From Lumbricus rubellus (taxonomy: Eukaryota; Annelida; Clitellata; Crassiclitellata; Lumbricidae): DNA of 64,000 nt. The translations under genes were made by a program, and so were the position numbers. Of the stretch, positions 1 through 16,399 are shown in pieces (the stretch's first letter is position 1; every line of letters starts with the position of its first letter). The notes beneath the pieces were generated by a model. That model saw only the letters and a program-made list of their open reading frames with translations. It was not told the origin of the DNA and did not search any database. Location of the stretch: positions 24,892,613 through 24,956,612 of the forward strand of contig OX243815.1 of the NCBI GenBank assembly GCA_945859605.1, read 5' to 3'.

Positions 1-406
1 CTTTAAAAAAAACTTAAACAGTTTTTGTTTAATGCAACAATCGATTGATAGTGTGAAGCGATGGACTTTGTAATAATTAAAGCAGCAACTATTTGTCTTT
101 TCTGTGTCGTGTCTTTCTGACTGTTCTCAACTTTGATTGTTGCCCTGCGACCTCTTACATCGCGTGCAGTGTAGGTGAGCAAGTAGGAAAGCTGTCCAAC
201 TTTTTCAACAAATGTTTTGAAAGTTAACGTACCTCACCATAAAACTGGGGGCCTTGCAGGTACTGCAGGTGCTGCAGCGTGTACTCCTAGCACGGGTCCA
301 CCTTAATGAGGGCCTGGTCTTAAATTCTATATCTGGAACGTTGCTACTTAACAAGATTTATGCTTCAAGTATGTCTAACCTAAAATTTACTTAAGTAGGC
401 CTGTCA

Positions 407-448
407 GTAGCTCCCAGAAAGCAAGAAGTAGCTCCCAGAAAGCAAGAT
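407..448. repeat. Two-copy 21-bp tandem duplication
   Basis: The unit AGTAGCTCCCAGAAAGCAAG occurs twice in a row downstream of AADAC-like A. No function is apparent. Confidence 0.7.
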
Positions 449-516
449 CATAGAACCTTTGCAATTTACTTGTGAAATATTATTGCTCCAACTTTATCAA
501 TAAAGATTTTTTTAAA

Positions 517-522
517 TTTATT
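517..522 (-). promoter_or_regulatory. Candidate poly(A) signal of AADAC-like A
   Basis: AATAAA on the minus strand about 230 nt after the stop codon. It is the nearest canonical hexamer I saw downstream; use is inferred only. Confidence 0.4.
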
Positions 523-754
523 TGTATAATATAATTTCAACTTTACACATTAGCCTACCAAATGCGAATGAAAATTGCTTCCTATTGTAAACATAATGTG
601 CTTACAACGAGATAACCTGAAAACGAAAACTCATGACACAAGCTTCGGTCTTGCGTCGCAGGCTAGGTTTCGGTGTCAAGCCGCGGATGCTGCTGCCATA
701 TGCAATCAATGCAATCATTAGTCTAAAATATAGGTCTACACTTTCTAAAGTGGC

Positions 755-3700
755 TTATAGATTATCTAGAATAAACTTTGTAATTTCCGCGAACATAGGT
801 TCAGCTTCAGGATAAACACCGATGAAACTGATGATTCCGTGAAACCCAATTTCAGCATTGTAGATTGTTACTCTGTTCTTTGCCTCCTTCAGTCTAGCAG
901 CATAAAGCCAGCCGTCGTCACGAAGAGGGTCGTAGTTGGCCGTGAAAATGTAGGCATCTGGAAGATTTTCCAAGTTATCAGCTGTAAGAGGCGAGTAATA
1001 TGGATTCAGCATCTTTCCTTTGATCGCATTCCACACCTTTTCGTCTCCATCCGGATAATCTGGCTTCACATACCCGGCGAGAAACTCTTTTGGAAGCTTT
1101 TCTAGGTTCATATAGGATTTCGCGATCGTCTGCCGGAAGCTCTTGGTCACGTGTCGATTGTTGTAGTACGCGTCTTTGTGATCGTGATTCCCATCAATGT
1201 ACATAGCCATAGAAAAGGCCCTCATCGATCTGGTCAGAAAGGGACCATGTCTATTCTGTTGCATTGACGGCAGACTAAAGTCCAAGGCCTGAGTGACAGG
1301 ATATATGAGAATCTGAAGCTTGATGCGAATGGGGAAGTTCTCATCGCGTAATCTCAAGGATACTGTGGCTGCCAAATTTCCACCAGCGCTGTCACCTGTG
1401 ATAATTACAACAAGCACATTTTAGTATAACAGACCTATACTTTTGATTTTATGTTATTAAGCTTATCAACAGTTTTGCAAAGGTTCAAACACATTAAATG
1501 TGTTATTGTGTTAAATTATAACTATAGTGCAGGAAAGTTGATAGTGACATAGTGACAGAAAGACATTCCACATACAATAGTACTGTTCGTACATGCACAT
1601 ATTTACGAAGACATACATGTAGACACTACGAACGAGCAAGCTGGCAATGGCAGAAATGTAATAAAATTGCGCACGGAAAATAACGCATCTAAAGCCGACG
1701 TTTTTCTTTCATGTATATGCACACACAGTTTCCGAATTAATTCAGCATTTTATTATTAGACACCCGTGACTTTCTTTCATCTTAATTTAATATTCCCTAC
1801 CTGCTACGGCAATTCGCGTTGGGTCCACGTTGAGTTCTGCAGCATTCTTCAGAAAGTATTTGGTAGCAGCTGTACAGTCGTCTATGGCGGCTGGAAAGGG
1901 GAACTCTGGCGCCAACCGATATCTGCAACAGTTTAGTCAAGTATAGGGCCTACATTCAAGCGTATATACTTCCTGTTTGAGTTCTACATTAATAGGTTTG
2001 TGAATATCGAATGGCGACTATAAATCGTCCTGAAGATCTTTACTTCTTTCCTGAAGTTTTCACTATAACTATCTACAGAACCTGCAGGCCATAACAGAAT
2101 GTCTATTACACCGCAGTTCGCGATTTTAACCACTGTTAGTCACTGCTTTCGAAGGTAATATTATCTGCTAACTCGAAGTAAACAATGACTGTCTTTTAGA
2201 GCAAAGAGATATTTGCGCACTTAATCACGACAGTAGTTAGCCTACATATGAATTTTTATTACACCTTTACCGATAAATATCCTCCTATGAATCCCTTATC
2301 ACTTTTTTGCAATATCCTCCTATGAATCCCTTATCACTTTTTTGCAGCTGTGGTGGTCTTCTTCTCACCTATTCTCGATATAGGCTAGACATAATAATTA
2401 ATCAGGTTCAAAAATTGCTTGAAAAGTAACCATCTACATTTATCCTGGGTCCTTAGCGAGGCATTGCATTTTGTTAAGTTTTCTGGCCATCATAGTTTAT
2501 ATGTCGAAGCTAAGGCGCTGGACCCAATACCGTGCGCAATATTGCTTCATTAATAGGCCTAAATCCTAATAATTATCATTGAGCATAACGGCGACCCGTC
2601 ACTGACCCGCTAAAAGACATGAAGATGTTTAACATGAATTTGTTGGGCGTTCTTGCAATTGTGTAAGTTATTTAGGACGTAGGCTATACGAGGTACGAAA
2701 GAAGGAATTCTTACTCAACCGATACGACAGTAGTTTTGGTTTTCTTGCACAAGCGCTTCGCTAGTGGTTCAACACTATCTAAGCACCAAGACATTAGATA
2801 ATTAGATACAGTCCACGACTTTCAATTAAAATCAATTTAAAAAAATTTCAACCAGAGTACACATATGACAGCACAGGGGCGGATCCAGGGGGGCCAATCC
2901 GGCCATGGCCCCCATTTAAAACTGCTATGAGACGTGGCCCCCCATTTGGTCTGAAATTAGCAATACGAATATGGGCGTAATGGATATTGGCCCTCCCCTA
3001 TTCGGAAAATTGTATGAAACGTGGCCCCCCATTCGGTTTTCAAGTTGAGGACTAAAAAAATGGTCATCAACATCAACTTTTTTGGCGGATGAAATGGTGG
3101 ATGAAAAGTACTTTTCTCCTCAACGACGGATCACTATTTTTTGAACTTTCGAAAAAAAATCCTTTTTCTCGTCCATGATCTAAGATTTTTGGCCCCCCCC
3201 CTTGAAACAGTTCTGGATCCGCCACTGTGACAGCAAATGTAGACAATAAGAATGCATTTGGCCGACAGGAATTAAGGCTCTAAAGTAATGAAGACTCCGC
3301 GGAAATAACAGCAAGATTCTTAGCAATTCTAGCTGCAATTTAATTGATAGGCCTATGAACTTTTTATTTTATTTGTTGTGATGCGCTGATCTTAAATACA
3401 CTTAGAAATTTAATTGACTCAGCTTAATTGATGGAAATATCATTAATAAGCAAACACTGGGCTTTGTTTTCCTGAGATTTAAATAAAATAAAATTAGAGC
3501 CTACATGTATACTGGAAGTTTAGGCTAATTGGAATAAGCTGAGACTGCTGAGTCCAATTGCAATTACTGACCAAGATTCCCCATGGTCCAGCCTCCGCCG
3601 TGGTAGAAAACTATTGCAGGTAAAGTTTCATTCAGGGCGTCTGAAGGTCGGTAAACTCTAACGGGAACTCCATCGAAAACCGAATCGGTACTCTGTTGTA

Positions 3701-6700
3701 AATAACAGACATAATCATAAACTATACCGCAAATGGCATAGACGTTGTTACACTATTATACACATATCTTCGAATTTAGATGTTTAACTGCAATTTATAC
3801 TTGTCTTTCTGCGGTGGAATCAAACTCTGAAGTTCTTTTGCTTAGATTGAGATTTTTTAATTGGATCACTATAATAGTCCTAGCCTATACTGATTGGCCC
3901 TATACCACAGGCCTAAATAGTGGAGAGTTTCAAAAATTAAAACTAAATTAAGATTTTAGGTATCACTTCCTTTAAATCGACTGCAGCGCATTTGACTTAG
4001 TCTATATTGGAATGAAAACAATTGGTGCATTATTTAGGTTTTATAAGCGACTGTTCAGAAACGCTTAGGCCTACTTCAACTCCGGGCACCTTGAAACGGG
4101 GATCATCCTTCGGTATATATTTCCGCAAGCCGTTACTGAAGTCTCTTGACAGTTGCGCTTGTGTACCGAATCCAAGATACGATCCAACTCGAGACTAAAA
4201 GAAACAGACTGCAAATTTAGATTTCTGCGCACACCTGTGAGTACCAGTCACTGCATTTTGTAGAGTCTGTGAAAGAGCCCACAAAGATTTAGCCGGATGC
4301 AAATTGAGATACATGTAGTTATTGTTGGGTCTACACGAGGGATTAACTTCATGTTTGACCTACATGATGAGGATCTTACGACCTTCAAATATTCAGGGAC
4401 GTAACTAGGATTTTTCGTTTGGGGGGGCTTAAGCCTCAAGTATGACCAGTGCTTAAAGATTAAAAAAAACAAGTGCCAGGACGCTGTATTGTAATTGGTC
4501 GTGAGTGGCGGCGCCGAAGGCGCGAAGTTGCGAATGCCAAAGGCACGAAGCCCGTCCCGACTAGGGGGTCTGGGGGAGCGTCGTAAGCTCCCCCAGCGGG
4601 GTCTGGGGCTCCGCCTCAGCGACCAGCGCATTTTTGGCTGTGTCGACCTCAAATGGAGCCATTTGTAGGTTCTTGTTTGCCAGCTATTTGTGAACGGTAA
4701 AGTCGCAAAAACTTTAAGCATAAGTCGTTTTTCAGTGTCGCAAGGCTCAAGCTACCAAGATAACAATAAAAATCAAACTGCTACTGTAAAAGACAAAGGT
4801 TTTGTCTATAATTATACCGTAAGTTCCCCAGCGGGGTCTGGGGCGGAGCCCCAGCGACCAGCGCATTTTTGGCTGTGTCGAGCTCAAATGGAGCCATTTT
4901 TAGGCAGTCATGGCCGGTCGTCCGTAACTGCATGTACGCCGTCCATGCGTAGTCTATTTAAATTAGCCGTAAGCATACAACGGCTTGATTTCATTTGGGG
5001 GGGGCTTCAGCTTCGTTTGGGGGGCTTAAGCCCTCCCAAGCCCAACGCTAGTTACGTCACTGCAAATATTAAAGAATGCAACCGAAATAAATAAAATTGA
5101 CTCCATTTACGCACGGTTAAAAACACAACAAATCACAGGTCTGAAAAACTATCAGAGTTTCTCATCACTCATTTAGCTCGTGGTTCTCGTGCTAAACTAC
5201 GCAGAGGTTGTGAGATTCGATTATATATACAGGGTGGGCCATAAAAAAGTAACCCCCTAAGGTTTTTTGCCAATATCTTGACCAGAGGTACCAATTTCGA
5301 AATGAAATTTTACAGGCTTAAAGACAATTCATGTTTACACATGATGGCCAGATTTCATCAAAATATTTTAAACACAACATAAGTTACACCACGTTTAGTG
5401 AGGACACCCACCGTTTTTTAATGATTCAAAAACGAAACGCAACAAAAAGTAACAAAAACACGATTTTATTAAGTCCCATCTCAAATAACTGCTGTCAAAT
5501 GAACTTGGTAGTGCTTCACAACTTGTGTTCAATGTGCCCACCACCAGTGCCAAACTTCTTTTGAGTCTCTTTGCAAAGCTCTTAATGAACCTGTTAACCA
5601 ATCTGGCAGATTCCTTATTTACCAATTTGATTGTCGTCTTGCTAAGTGACTTCTCAGTGAGGTGCAGCTGCGCTGGTACCCTGTTTCTTTTTTAAATAGT
5701 AATAATAATGATCATCTGGCAATATTAAGGCCGTTTGATAACAAATATTTGAGATGAGACTTAATAAAATTGTTTTTTGCTACTTTTTTGTTGCGTTACC
5801 CTACTGAATCGTCAAAAAACGGTGGTGGTCTGACTGAATGTGGTATAACGTTTGTTCTGTTTGACATATTTTGATGCAATCTGGCCATCATGTGTAGATA
5901 TGAATTGTCGTTAAGCCTGTAAAATTTCATTACGATATTCGTACATCTGACTAAGATATTGGCCAGAACAATTAAATTGGTTTTTACAACTTTTTGTTGC
6001 GTCGCGTTTTTGAATCGTCAAAAAACGGTGGGAGGCCTCACTAAAAGTGATATAACTTTTGATCTGTTTTAAATATTTTGATAAAATCAGACCATCCTGT
6101 GTAAATATGAATTGTCTTTAACCCTGTAAAATTTCATTTTGAAATTCTTACTTCTGGCCACGATATGGGCAAAAAACCGTAGGGGGTTACTTTTTTATGG
6201 CCCACCCTGTAGACCTATTTAGCCTGAGATATAAACCCAATTTCGTTAACCCGATTGTTAGAAGAATTAACAAGTAGGCTAATCGATCTGAAGTTCTGAA
6301 CACAGGAACTGGGTCGACACATTTTATTAATCCGGCCCACTGTGCTGAGCCTCAAAACTGCGGGCCCGGAAGCTGCAGCGTGCACCCAACTTATGCAATG
6401 TAGATGATCGATTGAGAAATAGATACTTGGTGACGGTGCTTGGAACTAGCCAAGAGAGAAGAAAGTGTGTGAAACTACAAAGACCGATTCGCCATGAATT
6501 TAATTCCGTTCACGTAACCTCATAGTCTATCAGATTCACAAATCACACTTGCACCGTTGCACGAGTTTAATTGTTTCACGTACCACTAAGTTCATAACTT
6601 TAAGCATTGCCACCATGACTTGAAATTGTCTTCTGGATGCCGTTGAGTAGCCGGGAGGCAGAGGATCATAAACCCAGTAGGAGAAAGCAGCCGTGAGTAT

Positions 6701-6733
6701 CGCAGAGACGCCAAGGAATTTCTTCAGAACCAT
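755..6733 (-). CDS. Arylacetamide deacetylase-like A (six exons, 405 aa)
   Basis: Exons on the minus strand: 6733-6584, 4194-4075, 3692-3572, 2778-2715, 1922-1801, 1395-755; all introns are GT-AG and the total is 406 codons including stop. The product matches the AADAC family of serine hydrolases (hormone-sensitive-lipase-like alpha/beta fold), which are ER type II membrane proteins that deacetylate small lipophilic esters and acylglycerols. Residues 1-50 hold a short basic start and a hydrophobic anchor followed by YDPLPPGYS. The oxyanion-hole HGGG is at 121-124, [10 protein letters not shown] follows the exon 4/5 junction, nucleophile Ser195 lies in GDSAGG, Asp348 in NYDPLRD and His378 in GFHG, so the triad is complete. 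Length is close to human AADAC (399 aa). A pyrimidine-rich stretch ending in AG lies 7 nt before the ATG, so a 5' untranslated exon probably lies upstream. Substrate cannot be told from sequence. Confidence 0.93.
2277..2346. repeat. Perfect 35-bp tandem duplication
   Basis: Two identical 35-bp units (2277-2311 and 2312-2346) lie in intron 4 of AADAC-like A. Each ends in a pyrimidine run plus GCA on the plus strand. The identity suggests a recent duplication. Confidence 0.85.
2874..3227. mobile_element. hAT-like non-autonomous element, GGCGGATCC family
   Basis: The left end CAGGGGCGGATCCAG and the right end CTGGATCCGCCACTG are inverted repeats with one mismatch. Perfect 8-bp direct repeats TGACAGCA lie at 2866-2873 and 3228-3235. 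The interior has G/C runs next to both ends and no coding capacity. It lies in intron 3 of AADAC-like A. A relative in the opposite orientation is at 53946-54315 and another is at 40569-40902. The superfamily is assigned from the 8-bp duplication and the CAG...CTG ends. Confidence 0.85.
4394..5062. mobile_element. hAT-like non-autonomous element with internal duplication
   Basis: Ends CAGGGACGTAACTAG and CTAGTTACGTCACTG are inverted, and perfect 8-bp repeats CAAATATT flank it (4386-4393, 5063-5070). About 80 bp rich in G and C is present twice inside (about 4591-4669 and 4826-4904). It sits in intron 1 of AADAC-like A. The short open frames crossing it are not genes. Confidence 0.87.
5230..6209. 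mobile_element. Mariner/Tc1-like element, TA-flanked, decayed
   Basis: Left end CAGGGTGGGCCATAAAAAAG and its inverted copy at the right are each next to TA (5228-5229, 6210-6211), as expected for TA target duplication. Inverted homology extends inward for more than 200 bp, and a further copy of that segment lies at about 5780-5990. On the minus strand near 5510-5630 a frame reads [18 protein letters not shown] and then, after a shift, GGGHIEHKL and a stop, which resembles the C-terminal end of mariner-group transposases. Non-autonomous today. It is in intron 1 of AADAC-like A. Confidence 0.75.
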
Positions 6734-7113
6734 GATGAACCTATGAAAAAAGAACTAAATTATTATGTTCACCTGAATTAAATGAACATGAGTATAGGCT
6801 ATACTAAATGGCTTGTGCAAATTTTGCAAATTGATATTTAAAAGTTCATCATACAACAAATCTTCGTTTAGTTTCCCTATAACATGCTCTGACAACTTGA
6901 CAACCATTATACTAGCCAATGCATCTAGGCTAGGCATAGCCTACTTCTTTCTGGATGTAGACATACCACAAACAAACCGTTCTTAGGCTTTCTAGAATGC
7001 TTTCGCTCATTCTGTTGCAGAAGACCATCGCGCTAGGCCTACCGTAAACTCCTGTCTTTAAATCACACCACTGGCTTAAAATACTTGAACGAATAGATCA
7101 CGATCGAGTAGGT

Positions 7114-7257
7114 CAGGGTGAGAATAATTGCCGGGAGATTGGGGCTTCAACTCCCCAGTCTTTCTCAGAGCCTCATAGCAAAGTATGATTTTTGCACCCA
7201 AATTCCAAGTGGATAATGGTCCAAGCCCCCAGTTATTTTTCCATAATTCTCACACTG
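7114..7257. mobile_element. 144-bp hAT-like MITE, GTGAGAATT family
   Basis: Starts CAGGGTGAGAATAATTGCC and ends ATAATTCTCACACTG, with perfect 8-bp flanks GAGTAGGT (7106-7113, 7258-7265). Same family and length as 14171-14314, and related to 36464-36630 and 38771-38896. It lies about 380 bp upstream of the AADAC-like A start codon. Confidence 0.87.
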
Positions 7258-7558
7258 GAGTAGGTCTGCAAGAGTCATCGAGCAGTGGGAACGCCGATTC
7301 CACGCGTTTCCACCCACGACCTAAACGACGTGGCGCCCATTCGAACGGTCGAGCGGTGGTGAAGGATCTCACCCGACCAATTCATTGATATAATTATTTT
7401 ATGAGCATTGAGCAGGATCGAGGCCGTTATAGCAGCTATATAAAATTTTAGTAGTCTACGTTTACATTTACATTACTTTGTGCGTTGATGCGTTCATCCA
7501 TAAGCCTAGGTCTAAAGTCTAAAGAAGTGCGTGTGTGCGTTGGTGTGTGACTCGGTTT

Positions 7559-7726
7559 AGGCCTATCGGCAATAAGGCACCGCGGGCACCTTGCCTGTGC
7601 GCTCAAACAGGACCTATAGTCTTATACATAGGCCTACTGCAGCGACTAGGCCTATGAAATAGGCCTATTCATAGGCCTATAAGCTACTACTTATGCCGTC
7701 ACATAGGTCTATAGGCCTATATGTAC
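7559..7726. repeat. Cluster of TAGGCCTA palindromes
   Basis: AGGCCTAT or TAGGCCTA occurs at least seven times in under 200 bp. The motif is scattered over much of the window; this is its densest cluster that I noticed. Confidence 0.6.
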
Positions 7727-8263
7727 AATTAGGAGGCACGTGATCATTTAATTACAAATAATTAACGATGATGGAACGTACAATTTCACTAACCGTTCTT
7801 TGAAACCTGGCGTTTTCTCACATATAGGGCCTACACCCTACATGTATTGTCTATCCAATGTATATTTTTAAAAATCTCACCCACTGTACAGTAACACCTG
7901 ATAACAATAACAACCGAAGCTCAGGTAGCCTAATCCAGGTGAGGTATTAGCCTTACACGTGTCTAAATATAGGTGCCGTGTAAAAACCCATGCGTTATTT
8001 GGGTTTTGATCCGCGTCAACATATTCTACGATGGCCATCTGGTGGCGAAAAGTGCAAATAAAATGTCTAAATTATATCTATAGGCTACAATGACTCTGGA
8101 TTTGGAGGCTCTAGGCTACATCTCTTTCAGCAGCACAATTTCAACTTTACACATTACTAATTGTTGCCGAAAATTTCTTCCTTGTGTAAACATCTACACG
8201 TGCGTTAAAAAAGAGAAACACAAATATAAGACCCATGACACAAACTGCAGTCTTGCGTAGCAG

Positions 8264-8711
8264 TAGGGGCGGCGAGTTGGGGGGACAGAGGGACGGTCCC
8301 CTCAGTGTATGTGGTGGGGGACCGTCCATGTGGTGGGGACCGTCCATGCATTTGTCCCCTCCCCAAATTGCTAAGTGTTAGACGTTATAACGGTAGAATA
8401 AGAGATCTTCGAACAAATGACGAAATGACTAAAAAAAGGTCATCAGCTATTTGACAGGTAAAATGGTATGTTTTTGAGGATATTTCGACCAAATGAATAA
8501 AAAAAGGTCATAAACTTTTTGACAGAGAAAATAGTATTTTTTGGAGATTTCGGTTAAATAACTAAAAAACGGTCGTCAAAAATTTTGGTCGGCAAAGAGC
8601 TGAAAAATTTCGTCGGCGACTCAGCCATTCGTCCGCCCAAAATCTCACGTCCTTCTTTCGGCCACTCGATCGTTATTCCCCCGCAAGTTGTAGAACAAGT
8701 CTCCGCCCACG
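8264..8711. mobile_element. Degraded hAT-like element
   Basis: Flanks CGTAGCAG (8256-8263) and CATAGCAG (8712-8719) agree at 7 of 8 bases. The right end, read inverted, is CGTGGGCGGAGACTTG, matching the intact end CATGGGCGGAGACTTGG of the related fragment at 12863. The interior carries tandem stretches with AAAAAAGGTCATC, shared with the 2874 and 14612 elements. Confidence 0.65.
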
Positions 8712-8773
8712 CATAGCAGTTTAGTCTTTGGAGTAAAATTGAGGATACGATTGCAATCATTCTTGTATTTTCT

Positions 8774-9082
8774 CAAGGCAGTAGGCTAGGGCATATACTG
8801 TATAGCCATGTTTTTATTTCGGGGGAAGTTTTACTCAACCTTGAGCAAGCTAGCCGACAAGCAACCGAAACAACAGATTAAGGGATTTTTGAGGATGATT
8901 TAAGCTACCGTATTGTAAAATGTCACATAGAAACAAGAGTTTACAAACGACGTCGTCACGTCATCTTAGTTTTTACATCGTGATTGTGTTAGTAAATGCA
9001 TTATTTCATTATAGGCATAGTATTATTTCATTTCGGGAGGTGTTCAAACACGTACCCTAAACACCCCCCAGGCACCGCCTTG
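8774..9082. mobile_element. hAT-like element at the 3' end of AADAC-like B
   Basis: Left end CAAGGCAGTAGGCTAGG, right end CCAGGCACCGCCTTG, perfect 8-bp flanks TATTTTCT (8766-8773, 9083-9090). The right part matches the left part of the 14612-14960 element in inverted orientation. The AADAC-like B stop codon is 16 bp away. Confidence 0.83.
8813..8818 (-). promoter_or_regulatory. Candidate poly(A) signal of AADAC-like B inside a hAT-like insertion
   Basis: AATAAA on the minus strand, about 280 nt past the stop codon and within the insertion at 8774-9082. If used, the transposon supplies the cleavage signal. Confidence 0.4.
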
Positions 9083-9098
9083 TATTTTCTTATATGGC

Positions 9099-14008
<4,910 letters not shown>

Positions 14009-14170
14009 TCTGAATCTGTTAAAACAACTCAGATTAATTATAGTTTTTATATGTTCGCCCGAATTAAATAAACGGCCTTATTGGAGTGGCTTGTGCAAAT
14101 TTGCAATTTAAGAAAAAAAAATTGAAATCGATTTCATGACAAATCTAGTTCATTATGCACGCCCTTTACT

Positions 14171-14314
14171 TAGGGTGAGAATTGCCGGGGGGTTGGGGGT
14201 TCAACTCCCGTCATTTTTACAGCCCTATGTTAAGTATGCTTTTCACACCCAAAATCCAAGCGGATCATTGTCCAACCCCCCTCTCCCAGTTATTTTTTCA
14301 CAATTCTTACACTG
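14171..14314. mobile_element. 144-bp hAT-like MITE upstream of AADAC-like B
   Basis: Starts TAGGGTGAGAATTGCCGGG and ends CACAATTCTTACACTG; flanks CCTTTACT and CCTTGACT agree at 7 of 8. Same family and length as 7114-7257. It starts 163 bp before the AADAC-like B ATG, in the predicted 5' untranslated intron or promoter. Confidence 0.8.
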
Positions 14315-14611
14315 CCTTGACTGCAGCCTACAAAATCTAAGTTATCATGTCTGCTACTTAACTGTGAGTATTTTAATAAGATCTTTTTAGCTGGCAATCA
14401 ATCGTCTCCTGTTCTTGTTCATAACAATATTCAACAGCCACATAGCAGATGGTGCGCTAGCTGTGGCTGAATGACCCGTAACAGGCTAGACATGTATACA
14501 TGCGTCGAAACTACTCAGCAATGAGTTGAAAATCCTCTGCCACTGGCAGCGCGTCTGCAGATGGTCCTCGATGTGAAGGCTGAGGCTGTATGAGAATTGT
14601 AGACAAATAAC

Positions 14612-14960
14612 CAAGGCCGTAGACAGGGGGGTGTTTTGGGTGTTTGAACACCCCCCGAAATGAAAAATGCAGAGAAAAAAAATATTGCATTTTTAAGCTC
14701 GTGATGCAAAAAAGCATGGAAAAAGCCATAAAACACCTACCGAAACGAAATAATAGATTAAATTTCGATGTTTCGATCTGAAAAATCGAAGTTAACGACT
14801 TAAAAAAGGTCATCAGAAATTTTTGCAGCGAAAATGAAAAATATTTTTCAAATTTTCGACCGGACGACTAAAAAAAGGTCGTCAGAAAATTTCGTCGACA
14901 AAAATGGAAATTTTGCCCGCTGAAAACACCCCCCGAAATAAAATCCTGGCTACGGCCTTG
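14612..14960. mobile_element. hAT-like element, CAAGGCCGTAG family
   Basis: Ends CAAGGCCGTAGACAGG and CCTGGCTACGGCCTTG are inverted; perfect 8-bp flanks CAAATAAC (14604-14611, 14961-14968). The interior has repeated AAAAAAGGTCRTCAGAAA-like stretches. A related copy is at 8774-9082. Confidence 0.88.
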
Positions 14961-14984
14961 CAAATAACAGACAGGTTTCACTAT

Positions 14985-15088
14985 GATCCATGTGGAGTTT
15001 GGGTGTGAAAAGAGGACTTTACTCTGGAGTCCTAAAAATACTGGGAGGGTCGAACCCCTAAACCCCCCATGGCAATTCTCACTCTGGG
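14985..15088. mobile_element. Partial GTGAGAATT-family MITE
   Basis: Matches the 14171 element in reverse (TTTGGGTGTGAAAAG ... GGCAATTCTCACTCTG). One end is missing. Confidence 0.5.
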
Positions 15089-15160
15089 GCATATACATGT
15101 AGGCTGAGGTCATCTTCGACAACCAGCTGCGTGCCATGCTTCGGGTAAAGTGCAGCCAAT

Positions 15161-15373
15161 ACATTTGTTGTATGCGCCCCTTCAAGCAACTACTCAGAGG
15201 CGCTCCCGACTACAGCGCGGACACTGCGTCAGAGTTTCACGCCGAAGCGCTGAGCAATTGCGAGTGAAGAACTTGCCCAAGGTCTCTACGCGGCGACTTG
15301 AGGTGTATTCGAACCTGCAACTCTCCGGCTACAAGGCGACGAACTTATCCACTAGGCTACACCACCGCGCCCC
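15161..15373 (-). mobile_element. tRNA-derived SINE, minus orientation
   Basis: Read on the minus strand it begins GGGGCGCGGTGGTGTAGCC (A box) and has GGTTCGAATACACC (B box), then a body that ends in GGGAGCGCCTCTGAGTAG and TTGAAGGGGCGC. The copy at 54633-54855 has the same structure. Not a functional tRNA gene: there is no cloverleaf acceptor pairing. Confidence 0.8.
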
Positions 15374-16399
15374 ACATTGTATGCATAAATCGTAACTTTC
15401 AATTTTCATCATGAGACAGCCATGAGCCTGACTATATTTAGCCTATAGGCTTATATTAGCCGCAGATAGTTCACAGAGCGATAAATAACGGTGTTAAGGC
15501 CTTGAATATAAAATATCAACGACCTAGTTGGGCTGGTGTAGGCCTAACCGTGAACGTCGCAGCACCGCCTTACGAATCAATTAACTTTCCGTTCAACTTT
15601 CAAATAATAACTTAAAATTCAGAAAGAGTTAACAGTTATAGGCCTAGTAGTAATAACCGCAGAAAAAGCATAGGCCTGTATACTAACTGTTATTGTTGCA
15701 AAAACTAAATTGAAAAATCATTTAACTATAACTATAGCTGAAACAAATCTGTAGGCAAAATCACACTGCAGCCATCCACCGTCGCCTAACCATCTCGACT
15801 GTCTGTCTCCCTTTGGATTTTGACCTGGAGCCAATTTGACCTGGAACCTAGATTTTGTTTTGACAGAGCGCCTGTGAACAATTATGTCACACGGACCTTG
15901 TTTTGGGTAACAAGTGTCTACTCTAGGCCTACATCATACATGCGCGTCAATGTGTTTTGTTCCTATAGGATAGCATAGACTATTAGGGCCTATGCAAAAT
16001 GATTGCGTGTGCCAAAGTATAGTTCTGCGTAATAAAATAGTACGTGCAAACAAATAAAAGACAACAGCACTGACCGTTCCTTGAATTTTAAGGTTTCCCT
16101 GTATATCAACGATAGCTGAGCTCGCCCACTCGTACTTGTAAAATTATTGTAGATTCTGATGCAGGCGGCAAGCAGTCAGCATTAGGCCTACACGAGGCTA
16201 AAAGTAAAGTGTCGTGTTTAAAAGTCTATGCGCTATAATTGAACTTTGATATTCAGTGTCGCCAATCATTTACACCAGTCATCTGACGGCGGTCAATGTC
16301 TCTCTAGTCTAAATTAATTATCTATAACCTAATTATGATATGGACTCATTGATGTAATCTCTTTCTGCTCGATCAATATAAGCGTTGGTAGCTCTATCG

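Larger units (their letters stand above)
6741..8255. other. Sequence between AADAC-like A and B without a gene
   Basis: It probably contains the 5' untranslated exon and promoter of copy A, which I cannot place. It holds one 144-bp hAT-like insertion (7114-7257) and a cluster of TAGGCCTA motifs at about 7559-7726. I see nothing else. Confidence 0.5.
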
